Shown in pieces: positions 1 through 7,438 of a stretch of DNA of 23,285 nucleotides. A model generated the notes under the pieces. That model was given only the letters and a program-made list of their open reading frames with translations. It did no database searches and was not told where the DNA came from. Origin of the DNA: DUUI01 sp964627845 (GTDB lineage: Bacteria > Bacillota_I > Bacilli_A > Erysipelotrichales > Erysipelotrichaceae); NCBI GenBank assembly GCA_964627845.1, contig CAZVKL010000017.1:1-23285 (forward strand). The letters are read 5' to 3'. Within the stretch, counting starts at the first letter, position 1, and each line of letters starts with the position of its first letter. Made by a program: the position numbers and the translations under genes.

Positions 1-2
1 AT

Positions 3-1859
3 TACACCAACCACAAGGTTGACGAACACTATCAAAATGGTGACTGGATTTTTAAATCAATCGTCTATTCCATGATGATTCGAACCTCCAGTAGTTATGA
101 CCATGACCGAAACTTTAAACTCGATTTAGAGAACCTGTACAAGCTAAAAGAAACGGGTACCTTCCTAAAAACAATCTGGATATTACCCTGGTTAAAAGAA
201 TTTGGGGTAGATACACTCTATCTTTTACCCATCTCAAAATATTCACTCAAAGATAAAAAAGGGGAGGCTGGCTCTCCGTATGGTGTCGCAAACTTCTTTG
301 AATTAGACCCAAACTTAAAAGACCCCCTCAGTGGTGACGCCTCCGATGTCGAACTTGAATTTCAAGCACTGGTCGAAGCTTGTCATATGCTCGACATTAA
401 AGTAGTTATCGACATCATCCCTAGAACCAACTCAGTTAACTCAGACTTAATCATAGAACACCCTGATTGGTTTTATTGGGTTGATAAACGTGATTTAGAA
501 CAGTATCACCCGCCCCTTGTTCCAGGGGTTAAACCAACCACCACGCCTAAGAAAGAATACTTACAACAATTATTTGAGTCAGAAGACGTCATCAATCATT
601 TAAAACTGTTTAAGGAAAACCCTCGAGATAAAGACCCTCAAACTTGGAAACAAATGTTGGCCTTTTATCAAGAACATCCTGAAGTTGAACCACTCGATCT
701 GATTGAACAATTCTTCGGGTTGAGTGTCGCCTATGCTTTCTCAGACCATATGAACGACCCACAGCCTGCCTGGTCCGATGTGACTTATTTTAGACTCTAT
801 CTTGATCATCCTGAAAACTCAAAAGAATACCTCGAAAAACTCGATTTCAAACCACACCCTTACCTGTTATTTGATGTTGCGAAAGCGTCACTAAACCCAG
901 GTTCAATACCGAATATGGAACTTTGGGAACTCCTTAGTGATATTATCCCAACCTATCAAAAGAAATATGGCATTGATGGTGCCCGCATCGATATGGGGCA
1001 TGCCCTCCCATTAGAACTGATTCAAATGATTATCTTTAAAGCAAAGGCGATTGACCCAAATTTCTGTTTTATCGCTGAAGAGTTAGATATTGAGAACGCT
1101 CAAATCTCTTTAGACAAAGGCTATAACATGATCATTGGGGATGGTTTTATGAACATTCCATTCTTAGATGAATACTATCTTAATAAATTTGTTTATGAAG
1201 CACGACAAAATCCCAGCAAGATCTTTGCGTGTGGTGAAACCCACGATACTCCTCGCTTAGCGGCTCGAGATGGTGGAAAATCTTCCGCTAGAATGTTAAC
1301 GCTGTTAAGTTACTTTATCCCTAATACCATTCCATTTATTAATTCGGGTCAAGAATACTTCGAAATTCAACCCATGAATTTAGGGATTGGTGCCCGAGAC
1401 AACGAACAGTATCTGCTTGATCCATCTGACCCTTATTATGGAAAACTCGCCCTATTTGATTATGTCGGTTTCCATATGACTGAACCCGATCGCTTTATTC
1501 TTCGTAATGATGCGCGTAATATCTTGCCACTACGAGATAAATACAAAGAGTCACTCTTGGACTTATCAAAATCAATGGAACTTAATTTTGATAACCCACA
1601 AATAAGAGCGGTGGCCATAGGAATTGAAAACGAACAATCATTCTTAATTGTTCTGGCACATACTAATTTCTATCATGATGACTGGATAAACTTGCACATG
1701 GCTAATATTCCCGAACGGTTTAAATCCAATCATGCTCAAATAAGAGAGGTGTATTCGACGGATATGCATGACTATGCTCAATATTATCTTAATCATCATC
1801 AACAGTCACCAATCTTTATGAAAGCCTCAGAATTCAAGTTAATCGAGATTACGATTTAA
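3..1859 (+). CDS. GH13 maltosyltransferase-like enzyme (5' partial)
   Basis: Alpha-amylase superfamily (GH13) enzyme, probably acting on short alpha-1,4-glucans in the cytoplasm. The reading frame is open to the left edge of the window, so the first ATG (72) is probably internal and the N-terminus is missing. Numbered from that Met: the nucleophile motif GARIDMGH has Asp307, FIAEE has Glu336 as acid/base, and ETHDTPR has the third Asp392. Conserved region I reads DIIPRTN instead of the usual DxxxNH, and is followed by a PDWFYW motif. From memory this resembles the Thermotoga maltosyltransferase/GlgE side of GH13 rather than ordinary amylases. The 3' end overlaps the convergent regulator gene by 21 bases, and no terminator is visible between them. 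GH13 membership is sure; maltosyl transfer is an inference, and an atypical amylase is possible. Confidence 0.8.
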   Translation, partial: YTNHKVDEHYQNGDWIFKSIVYSMMIRTSSSYDHDRNFKLDLENLYKLKETGTFLKTIWILPWLKEFGVDTLYLLPISKYSLKDKKGEAGSPYGVANFFELDPNLKDPLSGDASDVELEFQALVEACHMLDIKVVIDIIPRTNSVNSDLIIEHPDWFYWVDKRDLEQYHPPLVPGVKPTTTPKKEYLQQLFESEDVINHLKLFKENPRDKDPQTWKQMLAFYQEHPEVEPLDLIEQFFGLSVAYAFSDHMNDPQPAWSDVTYFRLYLDHPENSKEYLEKLDFKPHPYLLFDVAKASLNPGSIPNMELWELLSDIIPTYQKKYGIDGARIDMGHALPLELIQMIIFKAKAIDPNFCFIAEELDIENAQISLDKGYNMIIGDGFMNIPFLDEYYLNKFVYEARQNPSKIFACGETHDTPRLAARDGGKSSARMLTLLSYFIPNTIPFINSGQEYFEIQPMNLGIGARDNEQYLLDPSDPYYGKLALFDYVGFHMTEPDRFILRNDARNILPLRDKYKESLLDLSKSMELNFDNPQIRAVAIGIENEQSFLIVLAHTNFYHDDWINLHMANIPERFKSNHAQIREVYSTDMHDYAQYYLNHHQQSPIFMKASEFKLIEITI

Positions 1860-2558
1860 CAGATTAAAGAAATAGTTCTTAAAATTTTTGGTCTCATTCC
1901 GTGAGACGGGAACCACTAAATCAGTTTCATGAAAGTGAATCTGATTTTTTTCTATCTTCTTAATCTTATTTAAGTTTACATACGAATAACAATTTGCTTT
2001 TTTAAAATGAGGATGTCGGTGTTTCTTAACAAAATCATTGAGAATTCGATAATTCGTCTTTATCAACTTGCCATCAAGTCTCATCACATACACTCGCCGT
2101 TCCTGAAGGGTCACCATTAACACATCATCATAGCTCATGTTTAGCACAGACGCTTTATTTTTAATCACCAGCCGATAATGTTTTGAGAGAAAATGATGGG
2201 TTAACCAATTATTCATCACACTCTCTAATTTATGCTCCATTTCATCGATTAAGATGCACCCCACCACATTGACTCCAAACGCTTCAAACATCCACTCGAT
2301 GTCACTGGTGACAAACAAGATATTAATCGTGGGACAGCGCGCTAACAATAATCGAGATAAACAATCTCCCTCATGATTTTGATACACATCCGAAAGAATC
2401 ATTAATTGATGGTACGCTGAGCTCTCTAAATATTCTTGTTTGTCTTGATACACACAAATCTCGTAGTCAAACTCTAAGTCAAACAAACACTTATTTAATT
2501 GTGAAACGCATTTTTGAGTCAACTTATCACAAAATAATAAGATCCCAATACTTAACAT
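1839..2558 (-). CDS. LytTR-type response regulator with degenerate receiver
   Basis: 239-residue regulator. The C-terminal part (about 130-235) fits a LytTR DNA-binding domain: it ends with the typical VPVSRNETKNFKNYF stretch (217-231) after a YSYVNLNKI segment. The N-terminal part (1-120) has receiver-like alternation, with Asp57 at the expected end of strand 3 (LMILSD) and Thr84/Ser85 in strand 4. The N-terminal acidic pair is reduced to Asp11, and the strand 5 lysine is not evident, so phosphorylation is doubtful. No histidine kinase, DUF3021 gene or peptide-signal gene lies beside it. The ribosome site before the ATG is weak. Family assignment is confident from the C-terminus; target genes are unknown. 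Confidence 0.8.
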   Translation of the reverse strand: MLSIGILLFCDKLTQKCVSQLNKCLFDLEFDYEICVYQDKQEYLESSAYHQLMILSDVYQNHEGDCLSRLLLARCPTINILFVTSDIEWMFEAFGVNVVGCILIDEMEHKLESVMNNWLTHHFLSKHYRLVIKNKASVLNMSYDDVLMVTLQERRVYVMRLDGKLIKTNYRILNDFVKKHRHPHFKKANCYSYVNLNKIKKIEKNQIHFHETDLVVPVSRNETKNFKNYFFNLLNRNLD

Positions 2559-2582
2559 AACACTTTATTTACCAAATACTCC

Positions 2583-2588
2583 ATTATA
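2583..2588 (-). promoter_or_regulatory. Candidate -10 box for the LytTR gene
   Basis: A perfect TATAAT on the minus strand about 25 bases before the regulator ATG. No convincing -35 box is seen at the right spacing, so this is tentative. Confidence 0.35.
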
Positions 2589-2608
2589 ATGACATATTTT
2601 ACATAATT

Positions 2609-2638
2609 TTGTAATAATTAACAACAATGTAATACAAT
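2609..2638 (+). promoter_or_regulatory. Promoter TTGTAA-18-TACAAT
   Basis: A -35-like TTGTAA (2609-2614) and -10-like TACAAT (2633-2638) separated by 18 bases. The predicted start near 2645 is followed within about 10 bases by a strong terminator hairpin, so the main product would be an RNA of about 50 nucleotides, or an attenuated leader of the lipoprotein gene at 2713. Confidence 0.45.
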
Positions 2639-2654
2639 ATACTTGGGTGGGGGC

Positions 2655-2693
2655 AAAAAAGACTTCTCAAAACAAAAAGAGAAGTCTTTTTTT
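2655..2693 (+). terminator. Rho-independent terminator hairpin
   Basis: The arms GACTTCTC (2661-2668) and GAGAAGTC (2679-2686) pair perfectly around a 10-base A-rich loop and are flanked by an A-run and a 7-base T-run. It lies between two divergent genes, where a terminator is not expected unless it ends a short transcript or acts as an attenuator. Confidence 0.75.
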
Positions 2694-2712
2694 ATGCTAA
2701 AATGAGCTTATC

Positions 2713-3273
2713 ATGAAAACAATCATCTTCTTTTTAATCATTCTATTAACGAGTTGCCAACAACAATCCCTTCCACCAGAAGTGAATGAACCCATCAAGG
2801 CTGACCCTCGAGATATTCCCTCCATTACCTTTAGTCAAGGTCCGATTCTTGTTGAATATGGCACCAAAAATGTTGATACATCCCAGTGGGTCGTTTCTGG
2901 TTATTTCTTGGAGATCGACTATCCCCAAGTGGATTCCTCAATTGTTGGAAGTCAACAACTGATCTATCGACTGAGTGGTCATAAAATGGATGTTGAAGAA
3001 CTACTCAAAATACATGTGGTTGATACTCAGTTTCCCGTCTTTGTCGATGACATCAATATGATTGACATCAACCAGGGTCAAACCATTGATCTGTCCCAGT
3101 TTAAAGCCATGGACCCAATCGATGGTGAACTCGACATCGTCATTGATTCTAGAAACTTTGATTCAAACCGGTTACTACGACAACGTATCACTTTGACTGC
3201 GACCGATAAAAACTACAACGAAACACGTAAAGAAGTCTTTGTTAATGTGTTAGCCGTTGACAATCAAGAATAA
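2713..3273 (+). CDS. Small lipoprotein with DUF5011/HYR-like domain
   Basis: 186-residue predicted lipoprotein. A short hydrophobic signal ends in the lipobox LLTSC with Cys15 as the modified residue, so the mature protein should be anchored to the outer face of the membrane. Residues about 100-182 look like one bacterial Ig-like repeat of the DUF5011/HYR type: a VVDTQFP lead-in, then a DPIDGELD segment, and a C-terminal TATDKNYNE stretch. The middle part (30-95) has no recognised motif. The Met at 2713 is the first possible start, because an in-frame stop lies at 2698-2700. No good Shine-Dalgarno precedes it. It sits 20 bases after a terminator and ends at a shared bidirectional terminator. 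Function is unknown; an adhesive or structural surface role is a guess. Confidence 0.75.
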   Translation: MKTIIFFLIILLTSCQQQSLPPEVNEPIKADPRDIPSITFSQGPILVEYGTKNVDTSQWVVSGYFLEIDYPQVDSSIVGSQQLIYRLSGHKMDVEELLKIHVVDTQFPVFVDDINMIDINQGQTIDLSQFKAMDPIDGELDIVIDSRNFDSNRLLRQRITLTATDKNYNETRKEVFVNVLAVDNQE

Positions 3274-3275
3274 AA

Positions 3276-3302
3276 AAATAAACCAGAATTTCAGGTTTAT
3301 TT
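3276..3302. terminator. Bidirectional terminator between convergent lipoprotein genes
   Basis: The arms AAATAAACC (3276-3284) and GGTTTATTT (3294-3302) pair perfectly around 9 bases, with A and T tracts on both sides. It starts right after the stop of the left gene and contains the stop codon of the right gene (3297-3299). Confidence 0.65.
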
Positions 3303-4028
3303 TATGGAATCAATCATTGGTTTTGACAGTTCAAAAGTGAATGTCCCAAGAACGAGGTATTCACGGTTAGAAGCCGTATCTTTACCAAGACGAACCGGGA
3401 TTTCAAAATCTTCCATTTTTACGGTGGTGCGCTCAAACTTCACATTGGTTGGTTGATCAACTAACGTTAGTTCAACGTACTCAACAGGTTTGTTGTTAAT
3501 GGTCCCACCAAAATATTTAAACAAGCTATTGACGGTCGTTTCAATGTTTTGGTTGGAAATAATGCTATCAATGTTAACGACACCATTATCACCATCCACA
3601 ATCTCAAATTCACCATTGACAATCTCATTTAAGAATAAGACATATTGGGATTTGTCAGATAATGGCATATGGTTTGATGTGTAATAGACATTTTCAATGT
3701 CGATAGCGGCCGCTTCGCGAATTAATAGATGATCTTTCTCTTCAATATCCAGTTCGCTTTTGTTTTCAAAAACTTCCAATACTTCGATATCTCTAAGCGC
3801 AAAGAAATTCGTCTCACTAACGACAGTTGAATTGGCCAAATCTAATTGGTCTTTCACTTTCGCTAATACAACGACATCACTTTTATCTAATAATTCTTTA
3901 AAATTTAATTCATTACTTTCTACTTTTTTTACAACGGGTTCTAAATTGAATTCAGGAGCCACCACACTTCGACATGAACTTAAACCAATTAACATCAGTA
4001 CTAGCACTAATAAGTGTGTTTTTTTCAT
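3297..4028 (-). CDS. Hypothetical lipoprotein
   Basis: 243-residue predicted lipoprotein. The signal peptide ends in the lipobox GLSSC with Cys19, so it should be a membrane-anchored extracellular protein. The ATG is supported by a strong AGGAGG at 4033-4038. After a charged linker, residues about 44-130 follow the pattern LLDKSDVVVLAKV, then IEVLEVFENKS, then SQYVLFLNE. I have seen such patterns in uncharacterised Firmicute extracellular proteins that start with a strand of the type 'aDvVv.gkV'. The C-terminal 60 residues are beta-rich, with no motif I recognise. It stands alone between two terminators. I cannot assign a function. Confidence 0.75.
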   Translation of the reverse strand: MKKTHLLVLVLMLIGLSSCRSVVAPEFNLEPVVKKVESNELNFKELLDKSDVVVLAKVKDQLDLANSTVVSETNFFALRDIEVLEVFENKSELDIEEKDHLLIREAAAIDIENVYYTSNHMPLSDKSQYVLFLNEIVNGEFEIVDGDNGVVNIDSIISNQNIETTVNSLFKYFGGTINNKPVEYVELTLVDQPTNVKFERTTVKMEDFEIPVRLGKDTASNREYLVLGTFTFELSKPMIDSIK

Positions 4029-4114
4029 GGATCCTCCTTTCTGTGGGCATACTTTAACATAAAAACTCAGCGATGACCAGTCACGATAAAAATCTAACGA
4101 TTACATTATTTATC

Positions 4115-4150
4115 AAAAAGCCAATCAGTTTTGACTGATTGGCTCTTTTT
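4115..4150 (-). terminator. Terminator of the ABC ATPase gene
   Basis: Perfect 10-base arms GCCAATCAGT (4120-4129) and ACTGATTGGC (4134-4143) with a 4-base loop, 11 bases after the ATPase stop codon. T-rich tracts follow in both directions, so it could also stop plus-strand transcripts. Confidence 0.85.
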
Positions 4151-4154
4151 ATCA

Positions 4155-5246
4155 TTAAACAACTCTTTCTTGAGTTTCAGGATCAAAGAATTTAACTTTG
4201 TTGATATCCATTGATAATTTAAGGACATCACCCATTTTAACATCGTCACGAGCCGCAATTTTCGCCAGCATTTTTTGTCCACCAAAATCACCATGAAGGA
4301 TGAATTCGTGACCTAATAACTCAGCGACTTCAACTTTAAAGTTAAACGGTGTCTCAGGGAATGCCTCCGCAACGATCCCTTCAACATGAATATCTTCTGG
4401 GCGAATACCTAAAACGATTTCTTTACCATCATATGCTTCTAACTCACGTAAGAACATACCAGGTAGGTGAACTGAACGGTCTGGTAAAACAATCTTGCCA
4501 CCTTCAATGCGCCCTTTAATAAAGTTCATCGCAGGAGCCCCAATGAAGTTTGCGACAAACATATTCACAGGGTTATTATAAATTTCTTTAGGAGAACCCA
4601 CTTGTTGGATATATCCATCTTTCATAACAACAATACGAGATGCCATTGTCATCGCCTCTGTTTGGTCATGGGTAACGTAGATGGTTGTTGAATCTAGACT
4701 TTCATGTAATTTAATAATTTCAGAACGCATAGCCACACGTAACTTAGCATCTAAGTTAGAGAGAGGCTCATCCATTAAGAAGACCTTCGCATTACGAACA
4801 ATCGCACGTCCTAAAGCGACCCGTTGTCTTTGACCACCTGATAAGGCTGCAGGTTTACGATCAAGGTATTCTTCAATTTCAAGAATTTTAGCCGCATCTT
4901 CAACACGTTTTCTAATTTCTGCTTTATCCATCTTACGAAGTTTTAGACCAAATGCCATATTATCAAAGACAGTCATATGAGGATATAGTGCGTATGATTG
5001 GAACACCATCGCAATGTCTCTATCCTTAGGTAAAACATCGTTGACCACACGCCCATCAATTTCAATGGTTCCAGCAGTAATGTCTTCTAGACCCGCAATC
5101 ATTCTTAGTGTTGTAGACTTACCACAACCAGATGGACCGACAAAGACAATAAACTCTTTATCCGCAATTTCTAAATTGAAATCAAACACCGCTTGAACAT
5201 TATTGTCATAAATTTTATTAACATTCTTTAAACTTAACGTTGCCAT
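4155..5246 (-). CDS. msmX: Carbohydrate ABC transporter ATPase, MsmX/MalK type
   Basis: 363-residue ATPase that energises sugar importers of the CUT1 class; here the natural partners are the MalF/MalG-like permeases upstream. Walker A GPSGCGKST is at 37-45, Q-loop Gln83, signature LSGGQ 135-139, Walker B VFLMDEP 155-161 with catalytic Glu160, and switch His193. The C-terminal third holds the regulatory TOBE/OB region (for example GIRPEDI), typical of MalK/UgpC/MsmX. The start at 5246 is set by AAGGAG five bases upstream; a longer frame to 5294 begins upstream of the predicted transcription start. It has its own extended -10 promoter and terminator. MsmX-type ATPases often serve several permeases, which fits separate transcription. 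Whether it serves only this transporter is not visible. Confidence 0.93.
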   Translation of the reverse strand: MATLSLKNVNKIYDNNVQAVFDFNLEIADKEFIVFVGPSGCGKSTTLRMIAGLEDITAGTIEIDGRVVNDVLPKDRDIAMVFQSYALYPHMTVFDNMAFGLKLRKMDKAEIRKRVEDAAKILEIEEYLDRKPAALSGGQRQRVALGRAIVRNAKVFLMDEPLSNLDAKLRVAMRSEIIKLHESLDSTTIYVTHDQTEAMTMASRIVVMKDGYIQQVGSPKEIYNNPVNMFVANFIGAPAMNFIKGRIEGGKIVLPDRSVHLPGMFLRELEAYDGKEIVLGIRPEDIHVEGIVAEAFPETPFNFKVEVAELLGHEFILHGDFGGQKMLAKIAARDDVKMGDVLKLSMDINKVKFFDPETQERVV

Positions 5247-5251
5247 ATTTT

Positions 5252-5257
5252 CTCCTT
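5252..5257 (-). promoter_or_regulatory. Ribosome binding site fixing the ATPase start
   Basis: AAGGAG on the minus strand, five bases before the ATG at 5246. It favours this start over the longer frame. Confidence 0.85.
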
Positions 5258-5276
5258 TTTTCACATCGTTGACAAT

Positions 5277-5285
5277 ATTATAACA
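5277..5285 (-). promoter_or_regulatory. Extended -10 promoter of the ATPase gene
   Basis: TGTTATAAT on the minus strand, an extended -10 with perfect TATAAT. There is no good -35; the -35 position falls inside the inverted repeat at 5298-5324. The predicted leader is about 24 bases. Confidence 0.65.
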
Positions 5286-5297
5286 TCCCATCAAAAG

Positions 5298-5324
5298 GAG
5301 ACTTATGCACAGTGCACAAGTCTC
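5298..5324 (-). repeat. 27-bp inverted repeat: terminator or operator
   Basis: The arms GAGACTTATGCAC (5298-5310) and GTGCACAAGTCTC (5312-5324) are reverse complements at 12 of 13 positions around a single central base. It begins 3 bases after the stop of the HTH gene and is followed on the minus strand by a short CTTTT, so it may be that gene's terminator. It also overlaps the -35 region of the ATPase promoter, so an operator role is possible. Confidence 0.6.
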
Positions 5325-5327
5325 TGA

Positions 5328-5876
5328 TTACTTCGTATCATAATGATAATAGGTAAGCATTAGTTCCAAACAATGGCGATGGTGTTGAACTCTCAAATCC
5401 ATCTTTGTTTTTTTCTCAAATTCATTCAACCAATTGTTTATGGTATTACGATGAACAAATAGGTGGTTCGCACTCTCCAACGCATTGCCCTCATTGAGTA
5501 TATACGATTTTGAGAATTCTAATTGTTTGGGTTCAAGTTTCTCAATAAATCGATCCACTTCATCTAACACCTTTCGATCATGTCGCATCATTGCCAACAA
5601 AAGAACCGTTGACATTTTTACTAGTTGGGCAGAACCCATCTTATCCGCAAACAATAAACATTGATACGTCAACTGATCTTGCCCATAACAATCCAAACAG
5701 GTTAATTGTATATTGCGCTCTGAGGACATCTGTAAGATAAACAGTTCTAAGAGACGTTTTTTATCTTGAGGAATATACAAAATTCCATCATAAGCACTCA
5801 AATAGTCAATCTCATAATCTAGAACATCCCTTAACATCGGTTCAAAAAGTGTTGAATTTGTTAAAAAACGGATCAT
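5328..5876 (-). CDS. Small PucR-type HTH transcription regulator
   Basis: 182-residue protein. Its C-terminal segment (about 128-175) matches the PucR/CdaR-type helix-turn-helix: ALESANHLFVHRNTINNWL (132-150), followed by a helix containing RHCLELML. The first 120 residues are mostly helical, with no recognised ligand domain; family members with this HTH usually carry a much larger sensory part, so this is a compact form. The ATG overlaps the amylase stop by four bases (ATGA), and no strong Shine-Dalgarno is present, suggesting translational coupling. It is the last gene of the amylase operon. I infer local control of glucan genes, possibly the ATPase promoter just downstream, but no site is proven. 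Confidence 0.7.
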   Translation of the reverse strand: MIRFLTNSTLFEPMLRDVLDYEIDYLSAYDGILYIPQDKKRLLELFILQMSSERNIQLTCLDCYGQDQLTYQCLLFADKMGSAQLVKMSTVLLLAMMRHDRKVLDEVDRFIEKLEPKQLEFSKSYILNEGNALESANHLFVHRNTINNWLNEFEKKTKMDLRVQHHRHCLELMLTYYHYDTK

Positions 5877-7438
5877 GGATGACTCTCAATAATGAGTGAA
5901 CGATACGGTTGGATAATCACTTTATTCCCATCAACCTCACTCAATGTCGAGTTTTGGGGCGTCACTGACTCCAATACAGGTTCTCCTAGCTCAAACTCAA
6001 CGTCAATTTCTTGCGTTGAACCTGAAAGATTATGGATGACCAACAAATTATTGCGTTTAAAGGCCAACACATTATTATTCCCAACCATTAAGTTTTGAAA
6101 TGAACCTGTCTTCAAATCGTCAGACTCACTTCTAAATTGTCCCCATCGACGATAATGATTCAATATGGATGCTGGGTTCTCTAATTGTGTCTCTACATTA
6201 TCTGTTTCAAGATTGTATTGTATTGTTTCCCAACTTGGGGTCGTAATATCAAGGTGCCCATCCCATTTCATTGGCTCACGAATTTGTTCATCCGGTTTAT
6301 TCCCTAAATAGCCTAACTCTTCACCATAGTAAATATAGGGATTGCCAGGCATCGTTAAAAGAATACTACCGGCTAGTTTTAACTGATCCAAGTTTCCATC
6401 TAACAGTGTTCCAATTCGTGGTTGGTCATGATTTTTCAAAAAGATTCCATCCAGATAATTTGGATAGTCTTCAAAATGTTTTTGTCCCTGTATATAAGGA
6501 CTTAACAATGCACTGCTGTTAGCGCTTCTGATTGCTTCAATGACACCATCTCCAAAATCAAAATTAAACATCGAATCAAATGCCCAACCATAGTGGGACA
6601 TGCCTTGATTCTCCATCCACACTTCAGCAATCACATAGGCTTCTGGATTTATTTGTTTGACCCACGCCTTCATCTCAAGCCAAAACTGTAGGTTCTTGCG
6701 AAGGGTTGGCGTCCCTACTGGATATTCATGTTGATCATAGGCATGTTTTGCTGCATCATAGCGGAACCCGTCCACGCCTAAATCGAGCCAGTACTTCGTA
6801 ATCTCTCTAAACTCGGCACGTACTTTCTCTGAATCCAGATTAAACTCAGGCATCTCAGACCAGAAAGAACCATAATAATATTGGTCGTTTTTCTGATACC
6901 ATGCGCTCTTGTTTTGGGCTGGAATTTCTTCAAAGGAAGGGGCCTTAATATAATAGTCATCATAATCCGGATCATTATCCATGCTCTTAATAAACCATGG
7001 GTGGGATGATGAAGAGTGATTAATGACCATATCCATAATTAGTACCATCTCTCGTTGGTCCACTTCCTTAATTAACTGCTTGAAATCATCTAAAGTTCCA
7101 AATTGAGGGTCAATCTCATAATAATCGGTCACATCATATTTATGATAACTAGGAGAAGGATGAATCGGATTTAACCATAATCCTTTTACCCCTAATGCTT
7201 GTAGATAATCCAGTGACTTAATCACCCCTTGGATATCACCAAATTGATCGCCATTTCCTGAGGCAAAGGAAATAGGGAAGATATTATAAAAGATTTCACC
7301 CTCTAAATGATTCGCATTCTCTTGGTTAATTAACTCAATTAGCTCATCCGCTTCAAGATTTAAAAAGTCTGGTTCTGTAGGTTGATTGGCACAACCCACT
7401 AAACTAAACATGACTAAGAAGATAATTAAACGTTTCAT
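5873..7438 (-). CDS. Lipoprotein alpha-amylase, GH13
   Basis: 521-residue secreted amylase. The signal ends in the lipobox SLVGC with Cys16, so the enzyme should be tethered outside the membrane, where it can cut starch or long dextrins into pieces for the importer. After a 30-residue acidic linker the barrel begins at GEIFYNIFPISF (47-58). Conserved region I is DMVINH (136-141), the nucleophile is Asp228 in GFRYDAAKH, the acid/base is Glu272 in VIAEVW, and the third acid is Asp338 in KNHDQPR. Region V reads MPEFN (196-200). A beta-sandwich C-domain follows from about 440. It overlaps both neighbours by four bases (ATGA): the alpha-glucosidase upstream and the HTH gene downstream. Exact bond preference is not determined. 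Confidence 0.9.
   Translation of the reverse strand: MKRLIIFLVMFSLVGCANQPTEPDFLNLEADELIELINQENANHLEGEIFYNIFPISFASGNGDQFGDIQGVIKSLDYLQALGVKGLWLNPIHPSPSYHKYDVTDYYEIDPQFGTLDDFKQLIKEVDQREMVLIMDMVINHSSSSHPWFIKSMDNDPDYDDYYIKAPSFEEIPAQNKSAWYQKNDQYYYGSFWSEMPEFNLDSEKVRAEFREITKYWLDLGVDGFRYDAAKHAYDQHEYPVGTPTLRKNLQFWLEMKAWVKQINPEAYVIAEVWMENQGMSHYGWAFDSMFNFDFGDGVIEAIRSANSSALLSPYIQGQKHFEDYPNYLDGIFLKNHDQPRIGTLLDGNLDQLKLAGSILLTMPGNPYIYYGEELGYLGNKPDEQIREPMKWDGHLDITTPSWETIQYNLETDNVETQLENPASILNHYRRWGQFRSESDDLKTGSFQNLMVGNNNVLAFKRNNLLVIHNLSGSTQEIDVEFELGEPVLESVTPQNSTLSEVDGNKVIIQPYRSLIIESHP

Noticed and set aside
72..74. ATG at 72 as the true start of the first GH13 gene
   Set aside because: The frame is open without a stop to the window edge, and there is no ribosome site before the ATG.
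1891..1907. GTCTCA/TGAGAC hairpin near the end of the two convergent genes
   Set aside because: It has no T-run in either direction and lies inside the conserved C-terminal codons of the LytTR domain, so it is most likely a coding coincidence.
3760..4062. 100-codon plus-strand frame
   Set aside because: It is antisense to a lipoprotein gene with lipobox and strong ribosome site; its product has no recognisable features.
5247..5294. N-terminal extension of the ABC ATPase (16 more residues)
   Set aside because: The longer start lies upstream of the predicted transcription start, and a good AAGGAG sits before the internal ATG.
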